A stretch of 64,000 bases of DNA from Agrostemma githago. Lineage: Eukaryota; Streptophyta; Magnoliopsida; Caryophyllales; Caryophyllaceae. The stretch spans positions 23,988,734 through 24,052,733 of the forward strand of contig OY288259.1 of assembly GCA_958450325.1 (NCBI GenBank), given 5' to 3'. The notes beneath the pieces were generated by a model. It did no database searches. It was not told the DNA's origin and was given only the letters and a program-made list of their open reading frames with translations. Positions 10,373 to 20,770 of the stretch are shown piece after piece. Each line of letters begins with the position of its first letter. The stretch's first letter is position 1. A program made the translations under genes and the position numbers.

Positions 10373-13300
10373 TTATAACAATCGACGAGATATATCAATA
10401 TTCTTTCCCCTAAGTCGAATGAAAATATCGAATTTGAGCTTAGCCACTATACTTAAGATTGTACTCCTTGTCCCTACAAAGATCCTATTATTCCTCTCTT
10501 GCTATATCCCATAGACAGCAGCAGCGATACAAACACAGAACCATCTATTCTTCCAATAACGCCTCTTGCTCCTAGTAGTACACCAATGCAACTCCGTCCT
10601 TAGGTTACAACTTCTTCCAGTTATCTGCATCCAGTTAAGGAGATGTTGCCAAACTTGCCTCGAGAAACGACATCCAAAGAACAAATGCTCAGCAGTCTCA
10701 GAGTCTTGATAGCACAACACACATCTGCTAACAGTAGAGATGCCTCTTGCCTGAATATTATCATGCGTCGCAAGCAGTCGTTGACTAGCCAGGGCAAGAA
10801 TCACCGCCTGGTTAGAAATTAGAACAACCTCATTAATTCTCTCCATCTAATGCACCACTGGTCTTTTGCTCCTAAACCACTCATATGCAGCAGCGGTCTG
10901 AAAAACACCCTTATTAGTCCAACTAAGAACCAGACTCTCACTCGCTAACCCAGCTTTCTCCAAGATTTCGTCTCTGATTTTCAGGATACTCCTGAATGTT
11001 GCAGGGTACCTTTCCTCATTAGCCATCCTCCAGATATCTCCTCCTTTGAGCACATATTATCGATGCCCTTCACACCAAAACCCTTCCTGCGTTGTAACAA
11101 TTTTCCAAAGCGAATGGGCTATCAAAGCTTTATTCCAAGCTAATAAACTTTTGATGTTGAAACCACCTTCACTCCAAGGAACACATATACTTGACCAGCT
11201 CTTAAAGATCATTCTGCGCTGATTTAAACCTCCAGTCCAGAAAAATTGCCTACTAATTTTCTCCACCTCAAGATGAACATTAGTAGGAAACAATGCATTA
11301 GCACCCCAATAATTAGTAAGACCAAAAATAATGGAAGATAGTAGCTGTAAACGCCCAGCATAAGTCAGAAAACCTGACGACCAACAGTGAACCTTCGTTT
11401 GAATTTTATGAATTAGCATTTGATATTGATCTTTCTTGTTGCTCACCAAGCTAAGAGGCAGCCCCAAATATCTGCAAGGAAAACTACCTTGGATAAAACC
11501 TGTATGACTCAGAATTTGATCCTTAATATCTTGCGAAACACCCCCAAAGAAGATGTTAGTCTTCTCCTTATTAGCTTTCAATCCCGACTCCTTAGCAAAG
11601 GCAGATAATGCTTCAACTACAGCTTCAACAGAAGGACAATCCCCTCTTGTAAAAACCACAAGGTCATCAGCGAAAATCAAGTGATTGAGTTTGAGTTGGC
11701 AACACTTAGGATGGTAGGAAACCAGATTCTGACAAATAATGCTCCGAAGTCTGCGTGAAAGAACCTCCATACTAAGCACAAATAAGTAAGGAGAAAGCAG
11801 GTCTCCTTGTCGAATCCCACTCTTTCCCTTAAAAAACCATGAGCCATACCATTAACCTTTAATGAAAACCAGGAACCAGAGATGCAACTCATCACCCATC
11901 GCACAAATCTAAGTGGAAAATTATAACCCAACAACATATCTTCGATAAATCTCCAATGGAGGGAATCAAAGGCTTTCCAAAGGTCGATCTTCATAAGGCA
12001 TTGAGGAGTTAAATATTTCCTTCCATAATTCTTGATTAGATCCTGAGAGAGAGAGATATTCTCATGAATACTTCGTCCTCGAATGAAGGCAGCCTGTTCC
12101 ATAACCAACCAAACCTCCTAGTACTCTCTGAATCCTAATAGTAAGTAGCTTACTCACCGTTTTGTAGAAGACAGAGCAGCAGGATATAGGCCGAAAATCC
12201 AACACTGATTGACATATCTCTTTTTTAGGAAAAAGTGTTATCATCGTTGTATTAGCCTGCTTTAACATACGTGCCTTTATAAAGAACTCTTTAACTGCTT
12301 CATAATAATCTTTCTTAATAACAGCCCAAGAGGCCTTAAAGAACTTAGAGGAAAAACCATCGGGCCCAGGACTCTTATCCACCCCTATAGAGAAAACAAC
12401 ATCCCTCACCTCCTTCTTAGTAGGCATTTCCTGCAAAAATTCCAAATCCTCCTCCTGAACAATCCGTCCTTCCTTGAAAATCGTTTGATCAAGAGGAGTA
12501 ACATCCATAGATTGACCCAGAAGATCGTTATAGTACTCCTCAAAGCTCAAGCCAACCTCCATCAACCCCTCTCTGAGCACCCCCTTACTATCCATAATGC
12601 TACCTATAATCTGTTGTTGCTTCCTCTCTTTGATCCTGGAATGAAAGAATTTAGTCGAGCCATCTCCTTGGATAATATTATCAATCTTTGCTCGCTGCTT
12701 CAGTATACTAATTTCCGCCTCAACAAGCCCTGTATAGGTATCAAAAAGATCTCTCTCCTGAGTGATTAGATCCAGTGAAAAAGGCATCCTTTGAAGTTGA
12801 TCCTGACAACAGCTAAGTTGAAGTTTTGCTTCCTCAATTCTCCGATTAATATCAGAGTAATTCCTCTTATGCATAAGCTTAAGAGCCTGCTTAACTCTTT
12901 TTAACTTGCTAAAAAACCTATAAGCTGCAGTCCCATGCACAGTTGCATCCCAAGTTCTCTGAACTACATAATGATACTCCGCAGCTTTGGTCCAACAATT
13001 CAAAAAGCTAAAGCAACCTGCTTTCCTCCCTTGCTGCAAAATTGTGACTTGGATTGGGGTGTGGTCCGAAATTCCAGGGCTTAGAGTAGATGCAAATGAG
13101 AAAGGATAAGAATCCAACCATTTCCCATTAACTAAAGCCCTATCTAATCTAGACCAGACCCTCTCCTCCGGATTCTGCTTATTAGTCCATGTATATTCAT
13201 ACCCTTGTCCATGTAGCTCCTGCAAACAATTATTGAAGATACATGAGTTAAAGGCTTCCATCTCATTAGAATCTGGAACTGTACCCCCAATCTTCTCCTC

Positions 13301-13738
13301 TTCATTGCGAACAATATTAAAATCTCCTGACAACAACCAGCAAGTATCTTGAATACTCACATCATTAATAGCCTGCCAAAGCAATTCTCTGTCCCTACCT
13401 CCATTACAACCATACACTGCAGTGAAGTATACCTCTTGCCTAGTAGCAAAATGATATACATGGCAATGTATTAATTGAGCATGAAAAAACAAAACATTCA
13501 CCCTTACTGTGCTATGGTTCCAAATAAGCCAAATACGACCATTATAATGTTGATCATAGTTACAAGCAACTCCAAACCCTCTAAATTTCCTCCTTATTAT
13601 TGATGGAGCTTTGGCTGCTTTAATACGAGTTTCAAGCAAACCAAGAACATCAATGTTATTCTTCCTAATAAGCGAAACTACTTCATTCTACTTAATCTCT
13701 TTATTACCTCAACGAATATTCCAAGTTGCAAAAATCAT
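10373..13738 (-). pseudogene. L1-a ORF2: APE endonuclease, reverse transcriptase, zf-RVT
   Basis: This is the L1 replication protein, about 1120 codons. It starts MIFATWNIR at 13738. The N-terminal endonuclease-like domain (to about 13000) has LLETRIK, GDFNIV and SDHTPI. The RT (about 12400-11400) has KSPGPDGF, LRPISCC-type and FADDLVVF, the catalytic box. The C-terminal zinc-binding domain (about 10850-10560) has CVLC...HLFFGC and WQHLLNW. Lesions: stops at codons 10 and 17 (TGA, TAG); frameshifts near 12100, in the KGKSGIRQGD block near 11820, and near 11055 and 10850; and a TAG replacing Trp near 10502. It cannot be active. Confidence 0.9.
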
Positions 13739-15283
13739 TATGTTAAATCTGGTGGAATAGGCTCTCCCTCTTGATCTCCAGATACCATTCCCTCAATTGC
13801 AATATGCTTTTGCAAGGCTTCAAACATATTTGATTGCATGATTTCTACTTTTTTCTCCTTGGTAATGAACAAACCCTGAGATTTATCCCTTTGCATTCCA
13901 GAACGATTTGCAACCAGTCTAAATCCAGACATATCAGTGGTTTGAATATCACCCTCATCCCTCCCTAGTCCACCTGGTATCAAGACCAGATTGGGGTCCG
14001 GGATCTGCCCAATTCCTCCTCCTGTGACATCTAAGCTAGCTCTCCCTAATCCACCTGGCCCAACAACCAAATTGGGGTTCGGGTCCCTAGCAATAAGCTC
14101 TTCAGGTACAGCATTAAGGTCAGCCCTCCTTAAACCTGACCCTTGGGCCAGGTTGGGGTCCGGGTCACGACCATTAAGCATAATTTCCGACCCTCCAGTC
14201 TTCTTCACCGGTGTATATCTCTGTATAGGTTTAGCCAAGACTGCCTTCTTCCTCTCAAGTTTGCAAGTGTCCCTAGTATGCCCCAATTTACCACAACAAT
14301 GGCAATAGTAAGGGAGCCATTCGTAAGTGATTCGTTGCACCGACTTACCAAGAATAGGGAGATTAATCACTACAAAGTCAGGCAACTCAGTAGAGAGGTC
14401 GACTTCCACCATAACCCTAGCAAAAGACAACCGTTCCTTCAAGGAGGTGGTAGGGTCAGCAAACATAGGTTTCCCAATCCGACTCGCCATCTTATTCAGA
14501 ACCGTCTCCGTCCAGAGATAAGGGTCTAAATCAGGAAAGAGTACCCAAGTTGGAACAACTGCAATTTTGTCCATTTCTCCAGAGAAAGACGGACTCCATT
14601 GTTTCAGAATTAACGAACTCGCACCCACCTGCCATGGACCTCCTTTCAGAGCCTCCTCCATAGCTGCCTTACTCCGAAAGCGAAAGGCAAACCATCCTTT
14701 TTTGAAATACTGCACCCCCGGTTTATCAATCTGACTCCAGTTAGTAGCTACAAAATCCGTCATCCTCTTGAGAGTAGGTCTAGCCCCAATAACATGCCCC
14801 ATCAACGTATTATGCCAAATTTGTATCTCATCCTCAAAATCTTCATAATCAATTGTGATCTCCTCCGCCTTCGCATAATAATCATCAAAATACAAACTCA
14901 TACCAGTTTTTTTTTTCCGTCAACCGTGCTGCCCAAGACTTTGCCTTTTCCGTCATCGGCGCCGGCAAGACCTCCGGGGCTCTGTTTTCCACCACCGCAG
15001 AGCTTCCTTCCTTCCCTTCAAACACCTCTTCCTTTGATCCCTGAGAAGCCTTGGGAGCGGTACAACTACCCAACTTCATCGCTGATTGTAGAGCAATATC
15101 AATCAAATCATTGAGAACATTCGTACTCTGCTTCTCCGGCACCTGAATCTCAGTCGGATCCTCCGATCCCTCATACGAGACCTCAGAATCAGTATCTTTA
15201 CGCCTACCTGGTTGATTAGCATCCACTTTCGTCCCCTTACGTGGCCTCCCCCGGCCCCTCCCCCTCGTCACTGTCGGTTGCAT
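13738..15283 (-). pseudogene. L1-a ORF1: DUF4283 plus CCHC RNA-binding protein, one frameshift
   Basis: This is the L1 nucleic-acid-binding protein that coats element RNA. It starts MQPTVTRGRGRGRPRKG at 15283 with a basic, AT-hook-like N-terminus. DUF4283 follows (about 14870-14350; KGGPWQVG, VVPTWVLFPDLDPYLW), then the zinc knuckle C-X2-C-X4-H-X4-C near 14270-14310. Beyond it are repeats of DPN-PNLV-GPGGLGRA type. One frameshift lies in a T-run near 14910-14920; L1-c reads through the same join. The stop overlaps the ORF2 start (TAATG). Confidence 0.9.
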
Positions 15284-15329
15284 CAGAGATGGCGTGAAAA
15301 TGGCGAGAGAAACATCGTCTAGAGAGAGT

Positions 15330-15330
15330 A

Positions 15331-15389
<59 letters not shown>
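15330..15389. repeat. (ATT)n microsatellite left of element D
   Basis: About 20 ATT units lie between the 5' end of L1-a and the 3' LTR of D. The last five bases, ATTAT (15385-15389), match ATTAT at 27292-27296 beyond the other LTR, as expected for a 5-base target duplication made inside the repeat. Confidence 0.85.
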
Positions 15390-15394
<5 letters not shown>

Positions 15395-16073
15395 CGGTAC
15401 AGAAACAATTAACCCGACTCCGGATTCGGGTTGTATGTTCAATATGTTGCTTGGTAATTGCTCGTCCGATTTTCTTTAGCCTCTCCTTTCTCCCACTCCG
15501 GTGGTCAGACCTTCCCGCGGATTGAGCCTGCTCCCTGCACAGTGAACGCACAGGGCCTCAGAGGTTTGTCCGAGGGAAACTTCTCCGATGCCTAAGTCAG
15601 TCTGTGAATGCCTTGATGAACCTAGTTCGTGAGGAGCTAGGTGGCGTTTTTTAGAGTGAGAGTCTAGAGAGAGAAAATCCAACCCCCTTTAAGTGGGAAA
15701 TAGGTGAGTATTTATACCTTCCCACAAGAGAGAGAAAGAGGAGTGGAGAGAGGAAGAATGGGTGGATGCGAGGTTGACACGTGGCTTCACCTCGTCCACC
15801 CCTTTTCCCTTACCTGAGGCGGAATGACGGATGATCCCTCGGCTTCCCCTGCTCGTACTGGGGGTCGGGACACCCTGAGAGCCAGCAAGCAGGGGAGCTG
15901 GGTTGCCCTGCTCGGCTGACAGCAAGGCCCTGCCGAGCAGGCACAAGTCTTGGAGTATTTCCAGTGATCTTTTACAGGGTGAACCTGCTGGGCAACCCCT
16001 CCCCTGCCCTGGGGGCGAATTATTCCGGGGTGATGTGGGCGGGCGACCCGCGGTACTTTGTTAACTCCCATCA
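15390..16073 (-). repeat. 3' LTR of element D
   Basis: It matches 26605-27291 closely. On the minus strand it starts TGATGGGAG and ends CCGGAATA, so the ends are TG...TA rather than TG...CA. The sequence just inside (16074-16110) is only weakly purine-rich on the minus strand, so the polypurine tract is not clear-cut and the inner boundary could be off by a few bases. Confidence 0.85.
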
Positions 16074-16353
16074 ATTGGCCCACGCCGGTCAGGGGGGAGC
16101 AGGGCTTCCCTTTGGCAGGCGTCTTTCAGAATGGGATGGAGTTGACTTTTGAGCTTCCCCGTATTTAATGCGTTGCTTGTTCCCGAGGCAGGAAGTCCAA
16201 GCCCATTGGTTATGACAAGGAGGGTTAGAATGTTCCTCTGGTAATGATTGTTTCTTTCTGCAAAGTGGATTCTTGGGCAATGTGCGGATCTTATGATTGG
16301 ATACCCCTCTTACAAGGGTGGTTGGAGCGCCATTAATGGCGAGTTTCCTACTT
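16074..16353. other. Element D, sequence between 3' LTR and first antisense TATA box
   Basis: About 280 bases with no coding signal on either strand. It would contain the polypurine tract on the minus strand and, on the plus strand, the upstream region of the antisense unit. Confidence 0.5.
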
Positions 16354-17140
16354 TTATATAAGCTCCGGTTTCCCTCACCATTTTTGCACTTTTACCTCCC
16401 AACTTTCCTGTTATCTTCCTCCGAAATATTCGAGAACCGATGTCTTGGATCAGGAAAAGAGTTTTCCGATGTGGAATTTACGTAGAAATCCGCTGCTTTA
16501 GAGGACGCCGTCGTTTGAGATACGCTAAGAGGGCTCACCAGGTCCTTCGTAGGAGTGAAAGGAGGCGCTCCCGCTCTCAACGAGTGGCTAAGAGGAAGGC
16601 CCTTTCCAGGTCTGGCAGGCATCCTGGGTCTTCTTCTGCTGGCCCACGCCCTGGGCGATGCACCCGAACTGGAGGGTGTTATGACAGGGGTTGCCATGAT
16701 TGCTTTCCATGGCTACACCCAGAGCAGTTCGTCCCAAACTGCCCTGAGCTTACGTCTTCCCCAGAGTCAGGCCCTTCCTCTCCAAAGAAGATGAGTCACG
16801 AACTTCTTGATGATGCTAGAGCTGTCCCTTTTGGTCATGACTGGGACTCGAGCTCCGGGACTCCGAGGACAGCGAGGGTCAGGGCTATTCTTCAGGCGGT
16901 GTCGAGGACGACCTCCCTACTGATCCCTTCAAGAGCTCTGATGACTGGGATTGGGGGTCTCCTCTGGATGACTACAGCCCCGGGAATTACTCCCCAGACC
17001 CTGATGATGATTAGACATGCTCTTGATTTGCAGGCTAGTTAACTGGGGCAGAAATCAGGCCCTTGTACTTTTATTTGCATGTCTAGAATGTAACTTGCCC
17101 ATTTTTGGGCTCTTTTTCAAATTAATGAAAAGTCAGGCGG
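16354..17140 (+). other. Antisense transcription unit 1 of element D (putative)
   Basis: On the plus strand, opposite to gag-pol, TATATAAG occurs near 16354, an ATG at 16441 and an open frame to 17042. The strongest coding signal is near the end. First comes a Ser/Pro-rich stretch with MSHELLDDARAVPFGHDWDS (from about 16792), then, after an apparent one-base frameshift near 16860, an acidic Asp/Ser/Gly-rich end closing at DPDDD and TAG near 17013. An AATTAATGAAA stretch near 17122 could be a poly(A) signal. I do not recognise the product; the reading frame of the Arg-rich first half is uncertain. Confidence 0.4.
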
Positions 17141-17351
17141 CTTACTATTATTGTCGCTGTGTGTGTTGTTTTTTTTTTGTTTTTTTTGTTTGAAAGAGAA
17201 TGGCGTCACTGGGGGAATTAATCCTCTGACGCCTTTTGTCTTCTCGAGGTTTTTCTTGGGAAGAGGGGGGCAGTTGGTTGTTAAAAGTGTGACACGTGGA
17301 GGCAATTTATGGGGAGGGCTTTGCAAGAGGGGCGACCCTTCAGTTGCCAAG

Positions 17352-17360
17352 GCCTATATA
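17352..17360 (+). promoter_or_regulatory. TATA box of antisense gene 2 in element D
   Basis: CTATATAAACC occurs about 220 bases upstream of the ATG at 17572, followed by a pyrimidine-rich leader. GTTAG near 17507 and ATCAG at 17566-17570 could bound a leader intron, but this is a guess. Confidence 0.45.
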
Positions 17361-17571
17361 AACCTTTCTCGTCCCCCCATTTCCTTCTTTCACACTTTCG
17401 AAACCTAAAATCCCTCTTCATATTTCCTCGCTTTCTTTGCTGCTAAGAACTTCCATAAGATTGAGGGGTCCTTCTTTTCGGATTTCCAAGCGACGATCAT
17501 CATTCTAGGTTAGAATCTTACTCTAAATCCTCATTTTTCATTTCCTCAATACTTTTTCCTCGTAAATCAGC

Positions 17572-19947
17572 ATGTCTCGTACTCGTGATCTTGTATTCGG
17601 CCCGTCGTCTGAGAGGACGGAGGGTAGGGGGTGGGTAGAGCTGACTTAGCCTCTTCTTCCGGGGTTAGGCCCGGTGGGGAGGACCGCTTTGAGGGGGAAG
17701 AGGATGCTAACTCCCCCGAACCTGCTTCCTTTGACGTCGTCGATTCTGACGACGAGGCACTGGAGGTAGACCCCATCACAATTGCTGGTCCCCTTATTCC
17801 CAGGGAGAAAGGGAAAAAATGCTTTTTGGACAAAAACAAGTACCTGATCCCCTTGAAAACCTACCCCGAAGCCAAGAACCGAGACCTAATTTTAGAGAGT
17901 AATGCTGCCTGGGAAATTGAGAAGTTTTATAACTTCGGGGAGGGGTACACCATTATAGTTCCAGGGGAGAAAGACACAGTATGCTGCCCTCCTGACGGCT
18001 GCGTGGCCATTTATCATAAAAGCCTGGAATTCGGCCTGCGATTCACTCTGCACCCCTTCTTGGAGGAGACCTTTAGGAGGATGAATGTGGCCATAGCCCA
18101 ATTGACTGCCTCGGCGATTAGGTCATTGGTAGCCTACACCTGGACCTGCGTCTTTCATGGGGAGGAGCCTTCCATTGACGCCTTGCGTTTCATGGTTGGG
18201 TTGCAAATGGTGTCTTCATCGGGGGAAGATGGCTCCCCTGGGTACTGGTCCCTTCAAAGGCAGAAGAAGTATGCTCTGGTTTGGCCGGCTTTAAGCAGCC
18301 TGAAAGACTGGAAGAACAATTTTTTGTATGTTCATAGTGCTTCAGGGTGGCAGATTCCTAGGCATTTTAGGAATCATGTTCATACCCGTATAGAAACTCG
18401 TGAAGAGTACCATCCAGGCGTCGGGGGGAAAGCTCTGGAGGTAAAATTGAGTAAGAGGGAAGAGAAATTAGTTGATAAGTTCGAGATTGTTGTTGGCAAG
18501 TCTGGCGCTTGTGGCCCTACCTTCTGGCTCCCTCATGCGGAGCTTATTGCCACAGATGAATACCTGCTCCCATTGGGCCTGATCCCTGGCCTTGAAGGTA
18601 GTTCAGGGGTTTTCACCGGCATGATTCCTTCGAGATCTCTATCCCTCTATGCTTTCTTTAACTGACTGTTTATCCGCCCTGCAGGTTCTGCTTCTCGCCT
18701 TTGGACAAGGAAGCAGATAAGGAGGCTCGGTCTGTCCGAGGATTTTGTCATTATTTTGAAGCGTCCCTCTCTTCCTTCCAAATTCAAGAAAGGGGAGAAG
18801 AATATGATGAAGTTTGTGAAGGATTTTTCTTCTGGCCGACGACTTCCTCTTCCCCCACGACTAAAGCCGGCGGTTCCCCCCTAGTGCCCAGGGTGGGGAG
18901 GCTGAGGTCACCTCTGAGGCTACCCCTTCTGCTTGTAGGCAGGGTGATTCTCCTGTTGGGACTCATATCTCCCCGGGTCCACGCCCCGCGGATTCCGAAG
19001 GGATTGGAGAGAGTGTTCCCTTGGAGCGCAGGAGGAAAAGAAATAGAGAACCTTCAGGGGATGCTCAGGTGGTTGATCTGGAGGCTGACGTTGAGACCCC
19101 TGAGGCTAAGCGCCCTGCTCGTGACATTCCTGGCGCCCTCTTCTCGGAGGAGAATACGGAATTTCACTATACTGCTGGTGATAGCGTTGACGTGTCGAGC
19201 CTGCTTTCGGACTCCAGTACCGTCTTGGCAGATCGTCTCACTAAGTCTATAACCTCTACCTCCAACCAGGTGATTCAATACATCCAACGCACCTCTAGGG
19301 TGTTGCAGGCTTCTGCCGAGCTGGCGGCTCTCAGCCGTCTGAGCGATGAAGAGCTGGTTGTCACTCCCGGGGCCCCCCCTCCGGACCGTCAGGCTATGGT
19401 TGAAAGGGACGTTATTCTGATCACCAACTTGAGGGATAAGCTGGCGAAGCAAGAGGGCGAGCTGGAGGAGGCGAAGGGCCAAGCCAATCAGTGGAAGCTT
19501 CAGGGGGAGAGGGTTGTAAAGGAAGCGTCCAAGTTCGAAGCAGAACTGAAGGAGAGCCGCCAGGCAATGGAACGTGCTACAATATCCCTGGTCGAGATGG
19601 AGCACTTCAAGAAAAAGGCAGCTGATCTGGAGGAGAGTCTGTCCAAAGCTAACTCAGACTTCAATCAGGCTCAAGGTGAATGGCAAAATGAGAAAGATGC
19701 CATCCTGAAGGAGACTGAAGCTGCAGTGGACATGAGCTTTGAGAATGGAGCCAATTCTTCCATGGAGCTTGTTATGGAAGTAATTAGGGAGATGTTCCCT
19801 GTCTTTGACGAGGACGCTTTCGGGAACCTCTATTCTGCCAAGAATGAAGCTCGGGCAGCTAGACCCCCTGAGGAGACTGCTGGTCCCAGCCAGGATGCCC
19901 CCAATGCTAAGGTTATTCTGATGATAATTCTAACTTTTGTGTGCTGA
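17572..19947 (+). pseudogene. Antisense gene 2 of element D: Tat-type extra ORF with coiled-coil C-terminus
   Basis: The gene runs opposite to gag-pol. The ATG at 17572 opens MSRTRDLVFGPSSER; a one-base slip in a G-run near 17620-17632 leads into the long frame from 17631. That frame has an acidic start, then a globular region with LRFTLHPFLEETFRRM, YTWTCVFHG and YWSLQRQKKYALVWP. It resembles the putative gypsy-type transposon domain (Transposase_28-like) known from Tat extra ORFs. A likely intron (18598-18684) joins it to exon 2; a frameshift in a C-run near 18880 follows. The last part (about 19370-19800) is a charged heptad-rich coiled coil. Function is unknown. The match to this family is from memory. 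Confidence 0.65.
18598..18684 (+). other. Putative 87-nt intron in antisense gene 2 of element D
   Basis: The intron begins GTAGTTCAGG and ends CCCTGCAG, with CTGAC near 18662 as a possible branch site. Reading unspliced gives a stop at 18663. Splicing completes a Gly codon (G|GT) and opens exon 2 for about 200 bases (SASRLWTRKQIRRLGL). This suggests an independently transcribed and spliced plus-strand RNA. Confidence 0.55.
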
Positions 19948-20090
19948 GTCTTGATATGGCCAGCTTGTCTGTAATATTTTGGCTTCTTCGGATTTTCGTT
20001 CTGGTGTTGTTAAACAATGTTACTTTTCCATGAATCTGCTTATGAATATCCTTTCCTTATTTCTGTTTGCTTTAGCTCCTGTAGGATATG

Positions 20091-20700
20091 GCCTGCCCTC
20101 TGCCTGCTTAGAGGCAGGAGGGGGGTCTGTGTTTTTTATGCAAGGTTGAGGGGATTGCCCCCAGTCCTTGTTCATTTCTGGCTTGCGAAGCCTGGCCTGT
20201 CTCTGGCTTCTTTGTTCGAAGTCCAGGGGGCCTGCCCCCTGCCTGCCCAGAGGCAGGGAGGGAGGCTTTTGCGTTTTTTATACAAGGTTGGGGAGCCTGC
20301 CCCCAGTCCTTGTTCATTCGGCACGTGGGGCCTGGCCTGACCCTGGCTTTTGATCAAAGTCCTGGGGGCTTGCCCCCTGCCTGCCCAGAGGCAGGGAGGG
20401 AGGCTTTTGTGTTTTTTATACAAGGTTGGGGATATTGCCGCCAGTCCTTGTTCATTTCTGGCTTGCGAAGCCTGGCTTATCCCTGGCTTCTTTGTTCGAA
20501 GTCCAGGGGGACTGCCCCCTGCCTACCCAGAGGCAGGGAGGGAGGCTTTTGCGTTTTTTATACAAGGTTGGGGAGCCTGCCCCCGGTCCTTGTTCATTCG
20601 GCACGTGGGGCCTGGCCTGACCCTGGCTTTTGATCAAAGTCCAGGGGGCTTGCCCTCTTCCTGCCCAGAGGTAGGCAGGGGGACTTAGAATTTTTGTTGG
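20091..20700. repeat. Tandem repeat of about 140 bp, about 4.4 copies, in element D
   Basis: Units begin near 20091, 20232, 20368 and 20511, with a partial copy from 20651. Each carries CCCCCTGCCTGCCCAGAGGC, a pairing CCTGCCT/AGGCAGG stem, TTTTTTATACAAGGTTG and CAGTCCTTGTTCATT. Alternate units share finer variants: one type has the GGCTTGCGAAGCCTGG stretch, the other GGCACGTGGGGCCTGG. This suggests the array grew by duplicating a two-unit block. It lies just after the pol stop. Confidence 0.88.
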
Positions 20701-20770
20701 GGGGTCCATTTTCCTGTTCTGGACCGCTCTCCGCCAGTTTTTCGGAAACGAAATCTACTTCAAGATTTTG

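Larger units (their letters stand above)
10273..15329 (-). mobile_element. L1-type LINE L1-a, near full length
   Basis: It is about 5.06 kb on the minus strand and ends in A15 (10273-10287). The 5' end is a CT-rich stretch with CTCTCTCTAG, close to that of L1-c at 39385, so the copy is probably full length. ORF1 (15283-13738) and ORF2 (13738-10373) share one base in a TAATG stop-start. Both outer ends touch ATT repeats. Confidence 0.9.

Noticed and set aside
20017..20709. Several Cys/Gly/Pro-rich open frames on both strands
   Set aside because: They repeat with the 140 bp tandem unit and shift frame between units; no independent coding signal.
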